Origin: Diphasiastrum complanatum
Lineage: Eukaryota; Streptophyta; Lycopodiopsida; Lycopodiales; Lycopodiaceae
Reading direction: 5' to 3'
Assembly (NCBI GenBank): GCA_029204225.1
Contig: MU833344.1
Span: forward strand, 1-57,654
DNA: 57,654 nucleotides
How positions within the stretch are numbered: the first letter of the stretch is position 1; each line of letters begins with the position of its first letter. Position numbers and translations under genes: made by a program. Positions 23,218-32,959 of this stretch are shown one piece after another. Under the pieces are notes generated by a model. That model was not told the origin of the DNA and made no database searches. It was given only the letters and a program-made list of their open reading frames with translations.

Positions 23218-26200
23218 CTAGCTTGGTTCAATCATTGCTTTACTAATCACTCCAAGTGATGATCTGAACTTCATAAAAGGTGTCTTTTGAAGTGGTTTAG
23301 TAAGTAGATCAGCTACACATTCATTGCTTGGAACATGCTCCAAAGCAATCTCCTTGGCTTGCACCATTTCTCTCACAAAGTGATGGCATATCTCAATGTG
23401 CTTAGATCTTGCATGGAAGATTGGGTTAGATGCAAGGTGTTGGGCTGATATATTGTCATTATAGATGATTGGTGCCTCCTCTGAATCCATGATCTTTAGC
23501 TCCACCAATAATCTCTTGATCCAAAGTACCTCCTTTGTAGTGGTTGTCAAAGCTTTGTACTCGGCCTCGGTTGAAGATAGAGATATAGTTTCTTGCTTTT
23601 TTGAAAGCCATGAAACCACACCTTCTCCTATGAAAGTTGAATAGGCACTTGTTGATTTCCTATCCCTCTTGTCCCCTGCAAAATCTGAATCACTAAATGC
23701 ATGAAGGTTAATCACATCTCCTCTATATAGAATCCCAAAATCCAATGTACCCGAGATGTATCTTAGAATCCTCTTAGCCTTTTTCCAATGGATATTCAAT
23801 GGCTTTTGCATGGATTGGCTCAACCTACATACACTAAAGCTAAGATCTGGTCTAGTTATAGTGATCCACATTAAGGAACCTATAAGTTGCCTAAACAAAG
23901 TGATGTCCATGAAGGATCTTTCATCATCTTCATTTGGCACTTTTACATCTTGCTCCATTGGTGTGTCAACACTTTTGCATACTTCCATCTTAAACTTCTT
24001 CAAAAGACTTTGAGCATAGTTTACTTGACTTATAAAGATAAAATCAGACCCTCTAAGTACTTCTATGCCTAAGATGAAGTGAAGACACCCTAGATCTACC
24101 ATCTTGAACTCTAAGGATAGATCTATCTTGATTTTTTCAATACCATCAACACTATTTCCACTAATGATGATGTCATCTACATAAATGAGTAAAAGTACAA
24201 TACCAACATCATCAAACTTAATGTAAAGAGTGGGATCATATTCACTTTGAACAAAAGAAAGTGAAATAAGATAGCAATGTAGTCTTGAATTCCAAGATCT
24301 CGAGGCTTGCTTCAAGCCATAGATGCTTCTTTGGAGATGGCATACTTTGTTCTCCATTCCATGCTTGATGAACCCTTGTGGCTGCTCCATATAGATATCC
24401 TCTTCCAAAAAACCATTCAAGAAAGCATTAGAGACATCCATTTGACATAGAATCCATCCAAAATGTGATGCAAGTGCAATGATTAGTCTTATTGTGACCA
24501 TCTTGGCCACGGGTGCAAAAGTTTCCTCATAGTCTATCCCTCTCTCTTGAGCATAACCTTTTGCAACTAATCTTGCTTTATGTTTGTTAACACTCCCATT
24601 TGCATTCAACTTAAGCTTGAAGACCCACTTGCATCCTATTACATTCCTTTGAGGTCTCTCAACAAGCAACCAAGTTTCATTCTCAATCAAGGCATCATAC
24701 TCATCCAACATAGCTTTATACCATTCTTTGGAGTTCAATGCATCTTCAACATTAGACGGTTCTTCAAAACTAGATAAAGCATAAGAAGTGGATGATATAC
24801 CCTCAACTTGCTGTCCTTTGCCTTGATATGTGAGCCTTGATGGCTCCACTTTTGCCCTTGAAGATCTCCTTGGTGTGATAGGTGGGTTTGGTGCTTGCTC
24901 CTCCATGAGCTCCTCCTCAAAACCAAGATCTTGCTCCTCGGCCATCTTCTTCTTGATTGTTGGAGCACTTGAGCCTTCTTCAAGCATATGCATATGATGT
25001 TCATCAAAGATGACATCCCTTGAAACAACAAATTTGTTCAAGGATGGAAGATAGACTTTGTAGCCCTTGCTTGAGCTTGCATATCCAAGCATGATCCCTC
25101 TTGTGGAAGATGGATCCTCCTTGGTTCTTGTTTCTAATGGCACATGCACATAACATATACACCCAAAAACTTTCAAGTGATTAAGATTGGGTTTCTTTCC
25201 ATACAACATCTCATAAGGAGTTTTGCCTTCAATTGCTTTGCAAGACACCCTATTCATCAAGTAGTTTGCACATACAAGAGACTCACCCCAAAAGGATTTG
25301 GGCAAACAAGCATCTAATTTTAAAGCCTTAGAACATTCACATAATGTTCTATTCCTTCTTTCAGCAACTCCATTTTGTTGAGGAGTGTAAGGACAAGAAG
25401 TCTCTTTCTTGATCCCTTCCTCCTCACAAAAGGCCTTGAACTCATTGGAGATGAATTCTCCACCATTGTCACTTCTAAGAATCTTGATGCTATGATTATG
25501 ATGCTTTTCCACAAACAACTTGAACTTTACAAAAGTATCAAATACTTGAGACTTGAAGGAAAGTAAGAACACCCAACAATATCTTGAGTAGTCATCAATG
25601 AAGGTTAAAAACATGGATGAACCTCCATTAGATTTGGTGCTAGCAATGTGCACATCCGAGTGTATGAGTTCAAGAGGATGAGATGACTTTGTGATGGAGT
25701 TAGGAAACACCTTCTTATGTGCCTTGGATAAGGCACAAGCTTCACAAACCTTGTCTTCCTTCCCAATAGACCTTGGTAGGCCTAAAGCATACTCCTCCTT
25801 GATCATAGCCTCCATGGAACCCGAGTTGACATGTCCAAGTCTTTTGTGCCATAAAGTAAAGGTAGATATCTTGCTCTTCTCGGCCAACATGACAACATTA
25901 GTATCCACAAATGCATCCAGCTTATAAAGTTTGCCAAGTCTAGTGCCCTTAGCCGCTATCTTACCTTTCTTCTTGATGAAACATTCATTTGAAGCAAAGT
26001 CAACATTGAAACCATTGTCTACCATTTGGCCAACACTTAGTAGATTCTTTGTTATTGTAGGAATGTACAAAACACCTTCTATGTTGATCTTTTTGGAAGA
26101 TCCTAAGCAAAGGGGAATTCTACCAACTCCTTCAATCTTACAAGCTTCATCATTTGCTGTATAGATAGACTTTATAGGTCCATCATAAGATAAGAGAGAA

Positions 26201-27186
26201 GAGAAAAACTCCCTTTTACTAGTCATGTGTGAACTAGCACCCGAGTCAATCCACCAAGGATCTTCTCCTTTGAAGCTTGTTGAAGAAAATATGGACATCA
26301 TGAGAGAGTCCTCATGTGAACTCTCCTCCTCCTCCTCTTTGCTCATGTTGGCTTGGCTTTGATCTTGCTTCCTCTTGAAGCATTCTGAGGCATAATGCCC
26401 CATCTTGCTACAATAGTAGCACTTCACCTTTGATTTGTCCTTCTTGACTTTGGTGGTTGATGGAGATGCCTTTGGGGATCCTTCTTGATCCTCAAGCTTT
26501 GTAGACTTCTTGAATGTTGATCCTTTGCCTTTGGACTTGCCTTTGCCTTTGGTGAAGAGAGCTTGGTCATCTCCACCTTGGATGGAAAGCCTATCCATCC
26601 TCTCTTGCATTTGGCTCCTTCTTGATTCCTCGACCATGAGTGTGCCTTGGAGTTCTTCAAGTATGGGTAGCTTACCCATAATTGCATATCCCTGAACCAA
26701 ATTGTCAAATTCAAAGCTTAGTCCATTCAATATGAGTTGAACAAGCTCTTCATCCTTGATAGGGTCACCTATAAAGGCTAGCTCTTTGTTCAATTCCTTT
26801 ACTCTTAGGACAAAAGTATGTGCACTCTCTCCTTTCTTTTGATAGCTTCTATAGATTTGATTCTTCAAAGCTAACATTCTAGTTTGGTTCTTGGATTCAT
26901 AGACCTTTTGCAAAGTCTCCCAAGCATCTTGAGCTGAAGTGCAATCTCCTACCTCTCTTAAGAGTTCATTTGCAACATTCATTTTTATGCAATGTAGTGC
27001 AACATTGCACCTCTTGATGTATTTGGCTTTTTCTTGAGGATGAATAGGTTCACCCTCCTTACCATTTACAATTTCCATCAGATCTTGCATGATCATGATA
27101 GATTCCATTCTAACTTTCCATATGGAATAGTTAGTTTTGTTGAGCCTTTCATTAGTATCCAAAAGATATGCATTTATAGATGCCAT
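23218..27186 (-). CDS. B2 Copia gag-pol polyprotein, intact 1322-residue frame
   Basis: An uninterrupted Copia polyprotein with the same domain order as the copy at 11327-15298. Beyond about residue 215 positions are one lower than in B1. Zinc knuckle CYYCSKMGHYASEC, protease DSGASSHMT, HHCC site, integrase D-D-E, RT with the consensus-like SIYGLKQ motif and YVDD, and RNase H are all present. Differences from B1 lie mainly at the N-terminus (TNYSIWK; one extra Lys near residue 43) and in the Lys/Gly linker before the zinc knuckle (one GK fewer, plus substitutions). All visible catalytic residues are present, so this is the best candidate for an active polyprotein in the window. It could supply trans-acting enzymes only to elements with compatible ends. 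Confidence 0.97.
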   Translation of the reverse strand: MASINAYLLDTNERLNKTNYSIWKVRMESIMIMQDLMEIVNGKEGEPIHPQEKAKYIKRCNVALHCIKMNVANELLREVGDCTSAQDAWETLQKVYESKNQTRMLALKNQIYRSYQKKGESAHTFVLRVKELNKELAFIGDPIKDEELVQLILNGLSFEFDNLVQGYAIMGKLPILEELQGTLMVEESRRSQMQERMDRLSIQGGDDQALFTKGKGKSKGKGSTFKKSTKLEDQEGSPKASPSTTKVKKDKSKVKCYYCSKMGHYASECFKRKQDQSQANMSKEEEEESSHEDSLMMSIFSSTSFKGEDPWWIDSGASSHMTSKREFFSSLLSYDGPIKSIYTANDEACKIEGVGRIPLCLGSSKKINIEGVLYIPTITKNLLSVGQMVDNGFNVDFASNECFIKKKGKIAAKGTRLGKLYKLDAFVDTNVVMLAEKSKISTFTLWHKRLGHVNSGSMEAMIKEEYALGLPRSIGKEDKVCEACALSKAHKKVFPNSITKSSHPLELIHSDVHIASTKSNGGSSMFLTFIDDYSRYCWVFLLSFKSQVFDTFVKFKLFVEKHHNHSIKILRSDNGGEFISNEFKAFCEEEGIKKETSCPYTPQQNGVAERRNRTLCECSKALKLDACLPKSFWGESLVCANYLMNRVSCKAIEGKTPYEMLYGKKPNLNHLKVFGCICYVHVPLETRTKEDPSSTRGIMLGYASSSKGYKVYLPSLNKFVVSRDVIFDEHHMHMLEEGSSAPTIKKKMAEEQDLGFEEELMEEQAPNPPITPRRSSRAKVEPSRLTYQGKGQQVEGISSTSYALSSFEEPSNVEDALNSKEWYKAMLDEYDALIENETWLLVERPQRNVIGCKWVFKLKLNANGSVNKHKARLVAKGYAQERGIDYEETFAPVAKMVTIRLIIALASHFGWILCQMDVSNAFLNGFLEEDIYMEQPQGFIKHGMENKVCHLQRSIYGLKQASRSWNSRLHCYLISLSFVQSEYDPTLYIKFDDVGIVLLLIYVDDIIISGNSVDGIEKIKIDLSLEFKMVDLGCLHFILGIEVLRGSDFIFISQVNYAQSLLKKFKMEVCKSVDTPMEQDVKVPNEDDERSFMDITLFRQLIGSLMWITITRPDLSFSVCRLSQSMQKPLNIHWKKAKRILRYISGTLDFGILYRGDVINLHAFSDSDFAGDKRDRKSTSAYSTFIGEGVVSWLSKKQETISLSSTEAEYKALTTTTKEVLWIKRLLVELKIMDSEEAPIIYNDNISAQHLASNPIFHARSKHIEICHHFVREMVQAKEIALEHVPSNECVADLLTKPLQKTPFMKFRSSLGVISKAMIEPS

Positions 27187-27984
27187 CTAGTCTCCTAATC
27201 AAGGACTTGACACAAATGAAGGTTACTTCTATTGATTTGATTGAAGGTCTACCTTATCCCACTTCTTAGGGACCTGAAAAGATCAGTAATAGACTTCCTA
27301 TAAAGATCTAATAATGATCTCTAACAAAATCAAATCATAGAATACTAGAAACAATGCACTTGCTTGATTGAAGTAGACAATACTAGTAGAATTGCCCCTC
27401 TTTCTATAAAGAACATTAAAGCTTCCAAATGATCTGATCAAGAGTGAATTTCAGCAACCTAATATACTTCCAAAATCACTTGTAAAAGATCTAAATGGAA
27501 CTTAATGAGGATGCAACACAATCTACTATCCAATCACAAGCAAAAAATGATCAAAATTGATGAAAAATTGATCTAATTTGGTGCATAAGTCAAGCAATGG
27601 TTGGACTGAACCTAAATCACTTTAGGAGGTGCCTACTACACCTTAGAACAGCCTTGAAGAGTCCCCAAAACTCTGATCTTCCCTCTCCTTGAATGCTAGA
27701 AAGCCTTCTCTATGAAATCACCTCCAAAACTCGCTTAGAAATCAATGCTTGGAGCAAGCAAAACTTGCTATCTTGGTAATGTGAATTGAATTCAACTTTG
27801 CCTCTGGTTTTAGACACCTAAACACCTGCAAATGAAGTCACACAACACCAATCTCCAATGTATTTGACTCACTTTGAGTTCTAGAATCAATACTAGATGC
27901 TAAGATCCAATCTACACAAGATTTAGATCAAAAATTGTGATCAAATTGAATGAAAACCAAGGATTTAGCTCATTTCAGCCTTTA
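27187..27984 (-). other. B2 leader (untranslated)
   Basis: About 800 bases between PBS and ATG, close to the B1 leader with scattered substitutions. Confidence 0.7.
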
Positions 27985-27997
27985 GGCTCTGATACCA
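27985..27997 (-). other. B2 primer binding site (tRNA-iMet)
   Basis: Minus strand TGGTATCAGAGCC directly after the 5' LTR. Confidence 0.93.
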
Positions 27998-28679
27998 TGT
28001 AAAAATTACAGCAAATAAGGATCCTAAAACACTTGAAATGATGAGGAAAACAATAGATTATGATTTCATAAGATTAGCACAAGTTGAACCATCAAAATCC
28101 ATCAAAAACCTATGCTTGAACCTCACTAAATGGCCCAAATCCTTGAAGAAGGCTTCACACGTGTGAAAGTACGGCCTCCCACAGTCTGAGTACTGTACAC
28201 CAGACCTACATTCAATCCTATAATCATTAGTAATCACAAGTACTCAAACAATTATGAACATAGAGAGTAATTGCACCATTATGAGAGAAAAAACATGAAA
28301 TTGCTTGATTGATTTTGGTGAGATATCATCACCTATATATACATGATCCATCACGGTTTTGGGCAGGTATGAGTAGCCCTAAACCTATCCCTAATGCTAA
28401 TTTTGGTGGATCTTTCATGCCTACCAAGTTAGGGTTGGAATCTTGGAGATCCCTCAACAATGCAAAAATTACCAAAAATAGCTCCTATTTTTTCTCCCTT
28501 GTATCTAAGCATAATTTGGACTCATTCCAAAGGTTCTAACACTTAGGTCTACTTGAGAACATCCTTATGAATGGAATCCTATGCTATTTGGCACGTGTGA
28601 CAAGCCACATCATGACCATCTAACTATTTACAAGTCATATGACCAAAACTAGTCAAGCTAGAATTGTGAATTTTTAACA
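27998..28679 (-). repeat. B2 5' LTR (right)
   Basis: 682 bases. G at 28419 and A at 28427, as in the right LTR of B1. Its TATA box at 28334-28343 should drive B2 transcription. Confidence 0.95.
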
Positions 28680-28684
28680 CTCCC
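28680..28684. other. Target-site duplication of B2, right copy
   Basis: CTCCC, identical to 22517-22521. Confidence 0.93.
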
Positions 28685-28753
28685 AAATCTGAGTTCCTGC
28701 AAGCAAAAGCACTTACATTTTGATGTATGTACCCTCACCTCTTCACAGCACAA

Positions 28754-28766
28754 GGCTCTGATACCA
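28754..28766 (-). other. Element C primer binding site (tRNA-iMet)
   Basis: Minus strand TGGTATCAGAGCC beside the truncated C 5' LTR. Confidence 0.85.
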
Positions 28767-28829
28767 TGTGAAGTTTTTAGCACGTCTTCACCACACACCT
28801 TATAGGATCTTTGTGAGATGTTGTGATTG
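28767..28829 (-). repeat. Element C 5' LTR, 63-base remnant
   Basis: Matches the start of 17941-18668 up to TGTTGTGATTG, then similarity stops. About 660 bases of LTR are gone. Confidence 0.8.
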
Positions 28830-29500
28830 AGTAGAAGATTTTGCTTCTAGAATGCTGAATATAGCATTTAAATAGTTATTAGAAGATAACCAATATTATA
28901 AAAAGGATATTAAACAATTTTTACAGAAGAAGAAAAGAAAGAAAACTAAGTTGCCACTAGTCGATGTAGGATTGATAAATTATGGCGATGAAGGCAACCC
29001 GAAATTCAGATAATAATCAATGGATGCATCTTAGACAATGTACCCATAGATTCTGGATCAAGCGTTAATATTATGACCCAAGAAACTGCATGAGACTTAG
29101 GCATTTGCCATCAAATAGCACCTACACTTAAACATCTTAGGTTAGTAGATGCAACCCGAAGAAATACGATAGGGGAGTTGTCTCAGGTCACGGTGTATAT
29201 CGGTGACCATAAATTTTAATGGACTTTATTATATTAAAGTCCACTAGAGAGTCATCCTATAAAGTGTTATTAGGCAGACCTTGGTCATATCAAGCTGATG
29301 TAATAATCCATTGGAGAAAGAAGAAAATTACCTTTGAGACCAAATGGCTACATCAGAAGGAAAGAGTCATAAAAGGATCACTGTATCCTGGGAAAAAGGT
29401 AAGTACAAACACCGACATCATTCTCAAGTTATACTTCAGAGGACGAAGAAGTCCACTCCGCAAGGACTCAAAGACTTCGAAGTCGATCTGATTACTAAAT
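28830..29500 (+). pseudogene. Element A aspartic protease region
   Basis: Plus-strand frames give a Lys-rich linker (FLQKKKRKKTK), then EIQIIINGCILDNVPIDSGS with the retropepsin DSG at 29049-29057. They continue SVNIMTQETA, a TGA, DLGICHQIAPTLKHLRLVDA, TVYIGDHKF, a frameshift near 29215, and finally VLLGRPWSYQADVIIHW. These are the flap and C-terminal motifs of plant Ty3/gypsy proteases. The frame is broken by stops and at least two shifts. It follows the C remnant directly, so sequence between the gag knuckle (17912) and here was probably lost when C was truncated. No RT follows. Confidence 0.75.
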
Positions 29501-29804
29501 CGATAGATCTAGTTTTGTACACCGAGGATTCTCTATCGCTGCACTTTTGTTGCACCAACAATTGAAGGTTGATCCACCTGTCGAATCCCAGCATGGTATC
29601 CCTACTACATTTACTAGCCTACCATATTTTGAAGACCTGTGGAAACTGTACACAGATTGGGAATCAAACTATCAATACCTACAAGGATTGAAAGAACAGA
29701 ATCTACTTCAATTCACAAATCCCATTTCCAAACCCTATTATACCTACAATTACCTAAACCTTGCTTCTCTCATTTCTTATGCCCTTCTTTCAACCCGACA
29801 CTTG

Positions 29805-29856
29805 TACATAAAAGACACTTTCATCGAATATACATAAAAGACACTTTCATCGAATA
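29805..29856 (+). repeat. Perfect 26-bp tandem duplication in element A
   Basis: Two identical copies beginning TACATAAAAGACACTTTC. The duplication is in the 3' part of A and changes the frame there. Confidence 0.9.
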
Positions 29857-29896
29857 TACATATAAGGCCCTATCTTAAACTATCCCGTCCGCTGAA

Positions 29897-30160
29897 ATGT
29901 CTGAAATATTGACTGAAACTAGTTGGTATAATCACCTTGTAAATAAAACATTGATTGACAGATCTCTTGCTCCATTGGGAAACCAAGGAGTGGGCAGTTA
30001 TCCAGACTTGTCCCTAAATGAAGATTATCTCAAGATGAATGACTACTTCCTCGCTATAGTTGGCAAGACAGTTGAACAAGTCAATGAAGAAAATGAAGCC
30101 AGAGCAAAAGCAATCTTCCTCATAAAACTAGCCAGCGGAAAAAGAGCTAGGAGGAACTGA
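29897..30160 (+). CDS. Element A 3' small ORF, 87 residues, unknown function
   Basis: An open frame from ATG 29897, ending about 40 bases before the A 3' LTR. It reads MSEILTETSWYNHLVNKTLI, then an acidic and amphipathic middle (LNEDYLKMNDYFLAIVG; VNEENEARAKA) and a basic end (GKRARRN). No signal peptide or membrane segment was seen, and I do not recognise a family. Its place between protease and PPT is where pol would be in an autonomous element. It could be the C-terminal part of a longer element-specific protein, since decayed coding-like sequence (EDLWKLYTDWESNYQYLQ) lies at 29630-29690, or a chance ORF. Its survival in an otherwise broken element is mild evidence for coding origin. Confidence 0.4.
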   Translation: MSEILTETSWYNHLVNKTLIDRSLAPLGNQGVGSYPDLSLNEDYLKMNDYFLAIVGKTVEQVNEENEARAKAIFLIKLASGKRARRN

Positions 30161-30188
30161 ATCAGTGTTCGCGAGCGGCTTCACAAAT

Positions 30189-30200
30189 GAGGAAGGGGAT
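30189..30200 (+). other. Element A polypurine tract
   Basis: Purine run GAGGAAGGGGA directly before the right LTR. Confidence 0.7.
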
Positions 30201-30201
30201 A

Positions 30202-30903
30202 TGTGGAGGCCCATAATTCCACATTGTCCAATTAATTGTTTATATAGTGTCAATTTTTCAATTTTTGCACATGTAAATATGTGATGGAGCCTAAATGTAT
30301 GTAAAGGCCTATTGCAAGTTAGAAATTCAATTAAGACGCATTTGAGTCATGTCGTTTCAAAGCGACATTAGCTGTTCCCAACCGATACCCTAACGGTTGG
30401 TGCCTTAGCCTGGTGTACGTCTCTAAAAGAGTGACACTAGTGCATTTGTACATACATAGAGATTTTCGTTTATCAATAGAGAGAAGAGAGCCAGTTCTTA
30501 AGCTTCCTTTTCTCTGACTATTGCAGGCGCTTCACTTCTTATCAATTGATCGAACACACTTTGAGATTTGCTGTAACCGTTTCTGATACGTGTCTGTCTG
30601 TGACACTCTTTCCATCTTGTACTGGATTTTAGTTTCTCTAATGTGGATTTATAGGTGACATCTGTGAAGAAACAATTCTAACTGATTGTGTGTAGGGAAT
30701 CGGTCAAAGCTGATAAGCATTCGCATAACCAGGAATTCTTTCATATATTTTGTTTGTTTTCCAATGATAAGAACTAATTCTCTGTGCTCATTAAGAGGAA
30801 CTAATTGCCTATTAGATTCTATTTTGTAGAATCTATTTGCTTGTCTCTAACAGAATGATTGCATCCTAAGAGCTTGTACGATAAAGTGCCTTCTACATTA
30901 TCA
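30202..30903 (+). repeat. Element A 3' LTR
   Basis: 702 bases, TGTGGAGGCCC...ACATTATCA, aligned with 9567-10332. About 60 bases present near the end of the left LTR are missing here, and the TATA box is degraded (AAAAGA at 30425-30430). Confidence 0.8.
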
Positions 30904-32379
30904 GACCTTGACCAAATCGTTTTATATTGGTGTTACTGGACGTCAATTCAATCCAATATTTTTGGATAACCAGCTTCTACCTGTAATATTCAATTCTGAA
31001 TATTACATTCTTCATCTCTTCCATTTTCCTCTGTACACTTATCATCCAAAAGAGGAGTTTAATCTCTCTCTTGGGAAATGGTAAACCTTTTATACTACAT
31101 ATTTTACAGATTTTGTGGAAATCTATAATGACTAGGCTACCACAAACTCTCAAGATAGAAGGCAAAAGTCAATGGTTTTTCAATTTTTCTTCATGATCGA
31201 TCCAAGCATGTAGATATAGATTAGCTTAGTCCTAATTTTGCAGCCTTCTCCACTTTCTTCTGGACCTAAAACTAACATCTCTAATCCTATGGTTAATTAT
31301 CCCTTGAACTCTAATGTATCTCTAGACTTTTGACACTAACTTGTATAGATTCACTACAAAATAAAGGGTTTGATTCTCCCCATTTGATGACAAGGATGCA
31401 TTGACCTTCCAAATATGTGACATGTTCTAGGAGACCCTTTGTCAATAAAGGCCTAAATAGTGTTTGTACTATTTTTGGAAAGTAGATAAATGGATGAGGT
31501 TGAGTTTGGACCCATTCTAATTGGCTATATTCAATACATTGCATCTAGACTAGAAGTATTAGATCATTTGGTGAGATACGAAGAAATTACCATTTAGAAC
31601 AAGTTTAGGGCAATTGGCTAAATGAAATTTGATTAGGTATAAATAGCAGTAGCAGCGTGGACAACAAATCATTGTATTCTCTTTTGATGTGGAGAATTCA
31701 TCTCTTTTGATTCTATGTCCATCTCATGTGCATTTCTCATGATATCTTGGTTTTCGATGTGTAGAATGTTGATTTTTTTGTTGATCTTACTTCCACACAT
31801 GTGAAGGAAAGTAGTAGTAGTAGTTGTTGTTGTATGGATAGGGATAGTACCTTACTGTATTTAAGTGTTTATGATCAAATCATTATGCATTTCTAAGTTC
31901 TAGCATGCATAAAGTAGTGATTTCTATCTTCTAGCTATTTCTAGATGTGCAACCAAATTTGACCAAGATCTTGTTGATCCATTAAGGATGTTGTGGATCT
32001 GGTTTTTTCACAAATAGAGGGCGACTATCTTCATATTCGATGTGGATAAGCTTTTCCTTCTTACTTCTGTTGGAATACGATGCTCAGCCTCAAATCCATT
32101 CATTAATGAGCATCTCGAAAGCTATACCAAATCAGGAAAAGGGAAGGCTCGAATTTCTGAGCAAAAGGTCAAAAAACTCAGTATCGGATTTTTTCGACCC
32201 AAGCCTTATTTGAACCAATGTAACTCTTGTCAAAACCTCCTATTCGCCTCAGTCAAATGGACTTGCTAAGAGAAAGAATCAAATGGACCCTAGAAAATCC
32301 AATCCTATACATATTTTTCGACCCAGCGTACATTTTTTGATTCTTTGTATAAATTCGATACATTGTAAAATTTTGATAC
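30904..32379. other. No recognisable gene
   Basis: AT-rich sequence. A perfect 10-base stem with a 4-base loop (GTAATATTCA/TGAATATTAC) lies at 30983-31006. A short (TAG)n(TTG)n patch lies at about 31811-31834. A 75-codon plus frame at 32042 has no recognised domain. Confidence 0.4.
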
Positions 32380-32819
32380 TGTCGGTCGGAAATCCGACCC
32401 AATGACTTTGTGCTGACAGTCTGCCTACTTTGTACATCTATATACAATTACAAGGCGGTTGTAATTAATATATCAAATAACATTCAATGCGAGTTAGTTT
32501 TAGATATTTTCAGTATATCTAATCCTAGAATCTTCATCAAAAAAGTTCTTCTGATATACAGTTACTACTAAAAATTGTAATCAATTAGTTATTTCTGTTG
32601 CCAATGTTACCACCCACAACGGTCAACTAAAGTAATTATTTCAAGCATTGTACTCATTGTTGATATTAATTAGAGTACAATTATCTATCTCACTACTGTT
32701 ATAGTTCACTTACATTTGTTGAATCGATTCAGTTTGAACATTTTGCTGCTAACTGTGGCACTTCCGATCCATGCACCAAGATCGCTCCCAGCTTCGCTCA
32801 TTCCCACTGATTTTTGACA
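32380..32819 (+). repeat. Element E 5' LTR (putative)
   Basis: The 3' edge is fixed by the adjoining PBS. The 5' edge is inferred from the inverted ends TGTC/GACA. No second copy is in the window. Confidence 0.55.
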
Positions 32820-32831
32820 TGGTATCAAAGC
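32820..32831 (+). other. Element E primer binding site
   Basis: TGGTATCAAAGC, one base off the usual tRNA-iMet site TGGTATCAGAGC. Confidence 0.8.
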
Positions 32832-32959
32832 GGGCATTCCAGTAATCTGCTTTTATCACGGATTGTCAGTCTTGTTTCTATCAAGACATAGTACTAGCAA
32901 GCGTGTAGCCAATAGTATTATGAAATCGTTGCTTCTACCAATGATTTCGCTCAACCAGA

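Larger units (their letters stand above)
22522..28679 (-). mobile_element. Copia element B2, full length, young
   Basis: 6158 bases on the minus strand with two 682-base LTRs (22522-23203, 27998-28679) that appear to differ at only two positions. The PBS (27985-27997) and PPT (23204-23214) are intact, and so is the gag-pol frame. A perfect CTCCC target duplication shows ordinary integration into element C, between the C PBS and gag. The very low LTR divergence indicates a recent insertion that may be competent to move. Confidence 0.97.
17941..28829 (-). mobile_element. Copia element C, decayed and interrupted by B2
   Basis: A minus-strand Copia. The left LTR (3' LTR, 17941-18668) begins TGTGAAG and ends CTTCACA. 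The internal region carries gag to RNase H in pieces (18837-about 22150). The PBS (28754-28766) is followed by only the first 63 bases of the 5' LTR (28767-28829). B2 was inserted into its leader. Without B2, C is about 4.7 kb. It has lost most of the 5' LTR and the integrase C-terminal region and has several frameshifts, so it is dead. Its right end passes straight into element A protease sequence, so a deletion probably removed the missing LTR together with part of A. It is related to the B family (same PBS, similar pol) but has a distinct LTR. Confidence 0.88.
9567..30903 (+). mobile_element. Element A: non-autonomous Ty3/gypsy-like LTR retrotransposon (gag-protease), split by nested Copia insertions
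   Basis: Two related LTRs (9567-10332 and 30202-30903) in the same orientation bracket gag fragments (10333-10630, 16791-17940) and a protease region (28830-29480), all plus strand. A polypurine tract (about 30189-30200) lies just before the right LTR. Without the inserted elements B1 and C+B2, A is about 4.3 kb. No RT, RNase H or integrase motif was found in its own sequence, and only about 700 bases separate protease from the 3' LTR. It therefore resembles gag-only or gag-protease non-autonomous elements that depend on helper enzymes. The LTRs differ by many substitutions and indels (766 versus 702 bases), so A is the oldest layer. Flanking bases (AACTC left, GACCT right) do not form a clear target duplication, and no PBS was recognised after the left LTR. 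Confidence 0.72.

Noticed and set aside
9567-30903. Element A as an endogenous pararetrovirus (caulimovirid)
   Set aside because: It has LTRs, a PPT and a Gypsy-type gag and protease; no movement-protein or caulimovirid RT sequence was seen.
30983-31006. Perfect 10-base stem-loop as a terminator
   Set aside because: Rho-independent terminators are bacterial, and this AT-rich hairpin in plant DNA has no gene next to it.
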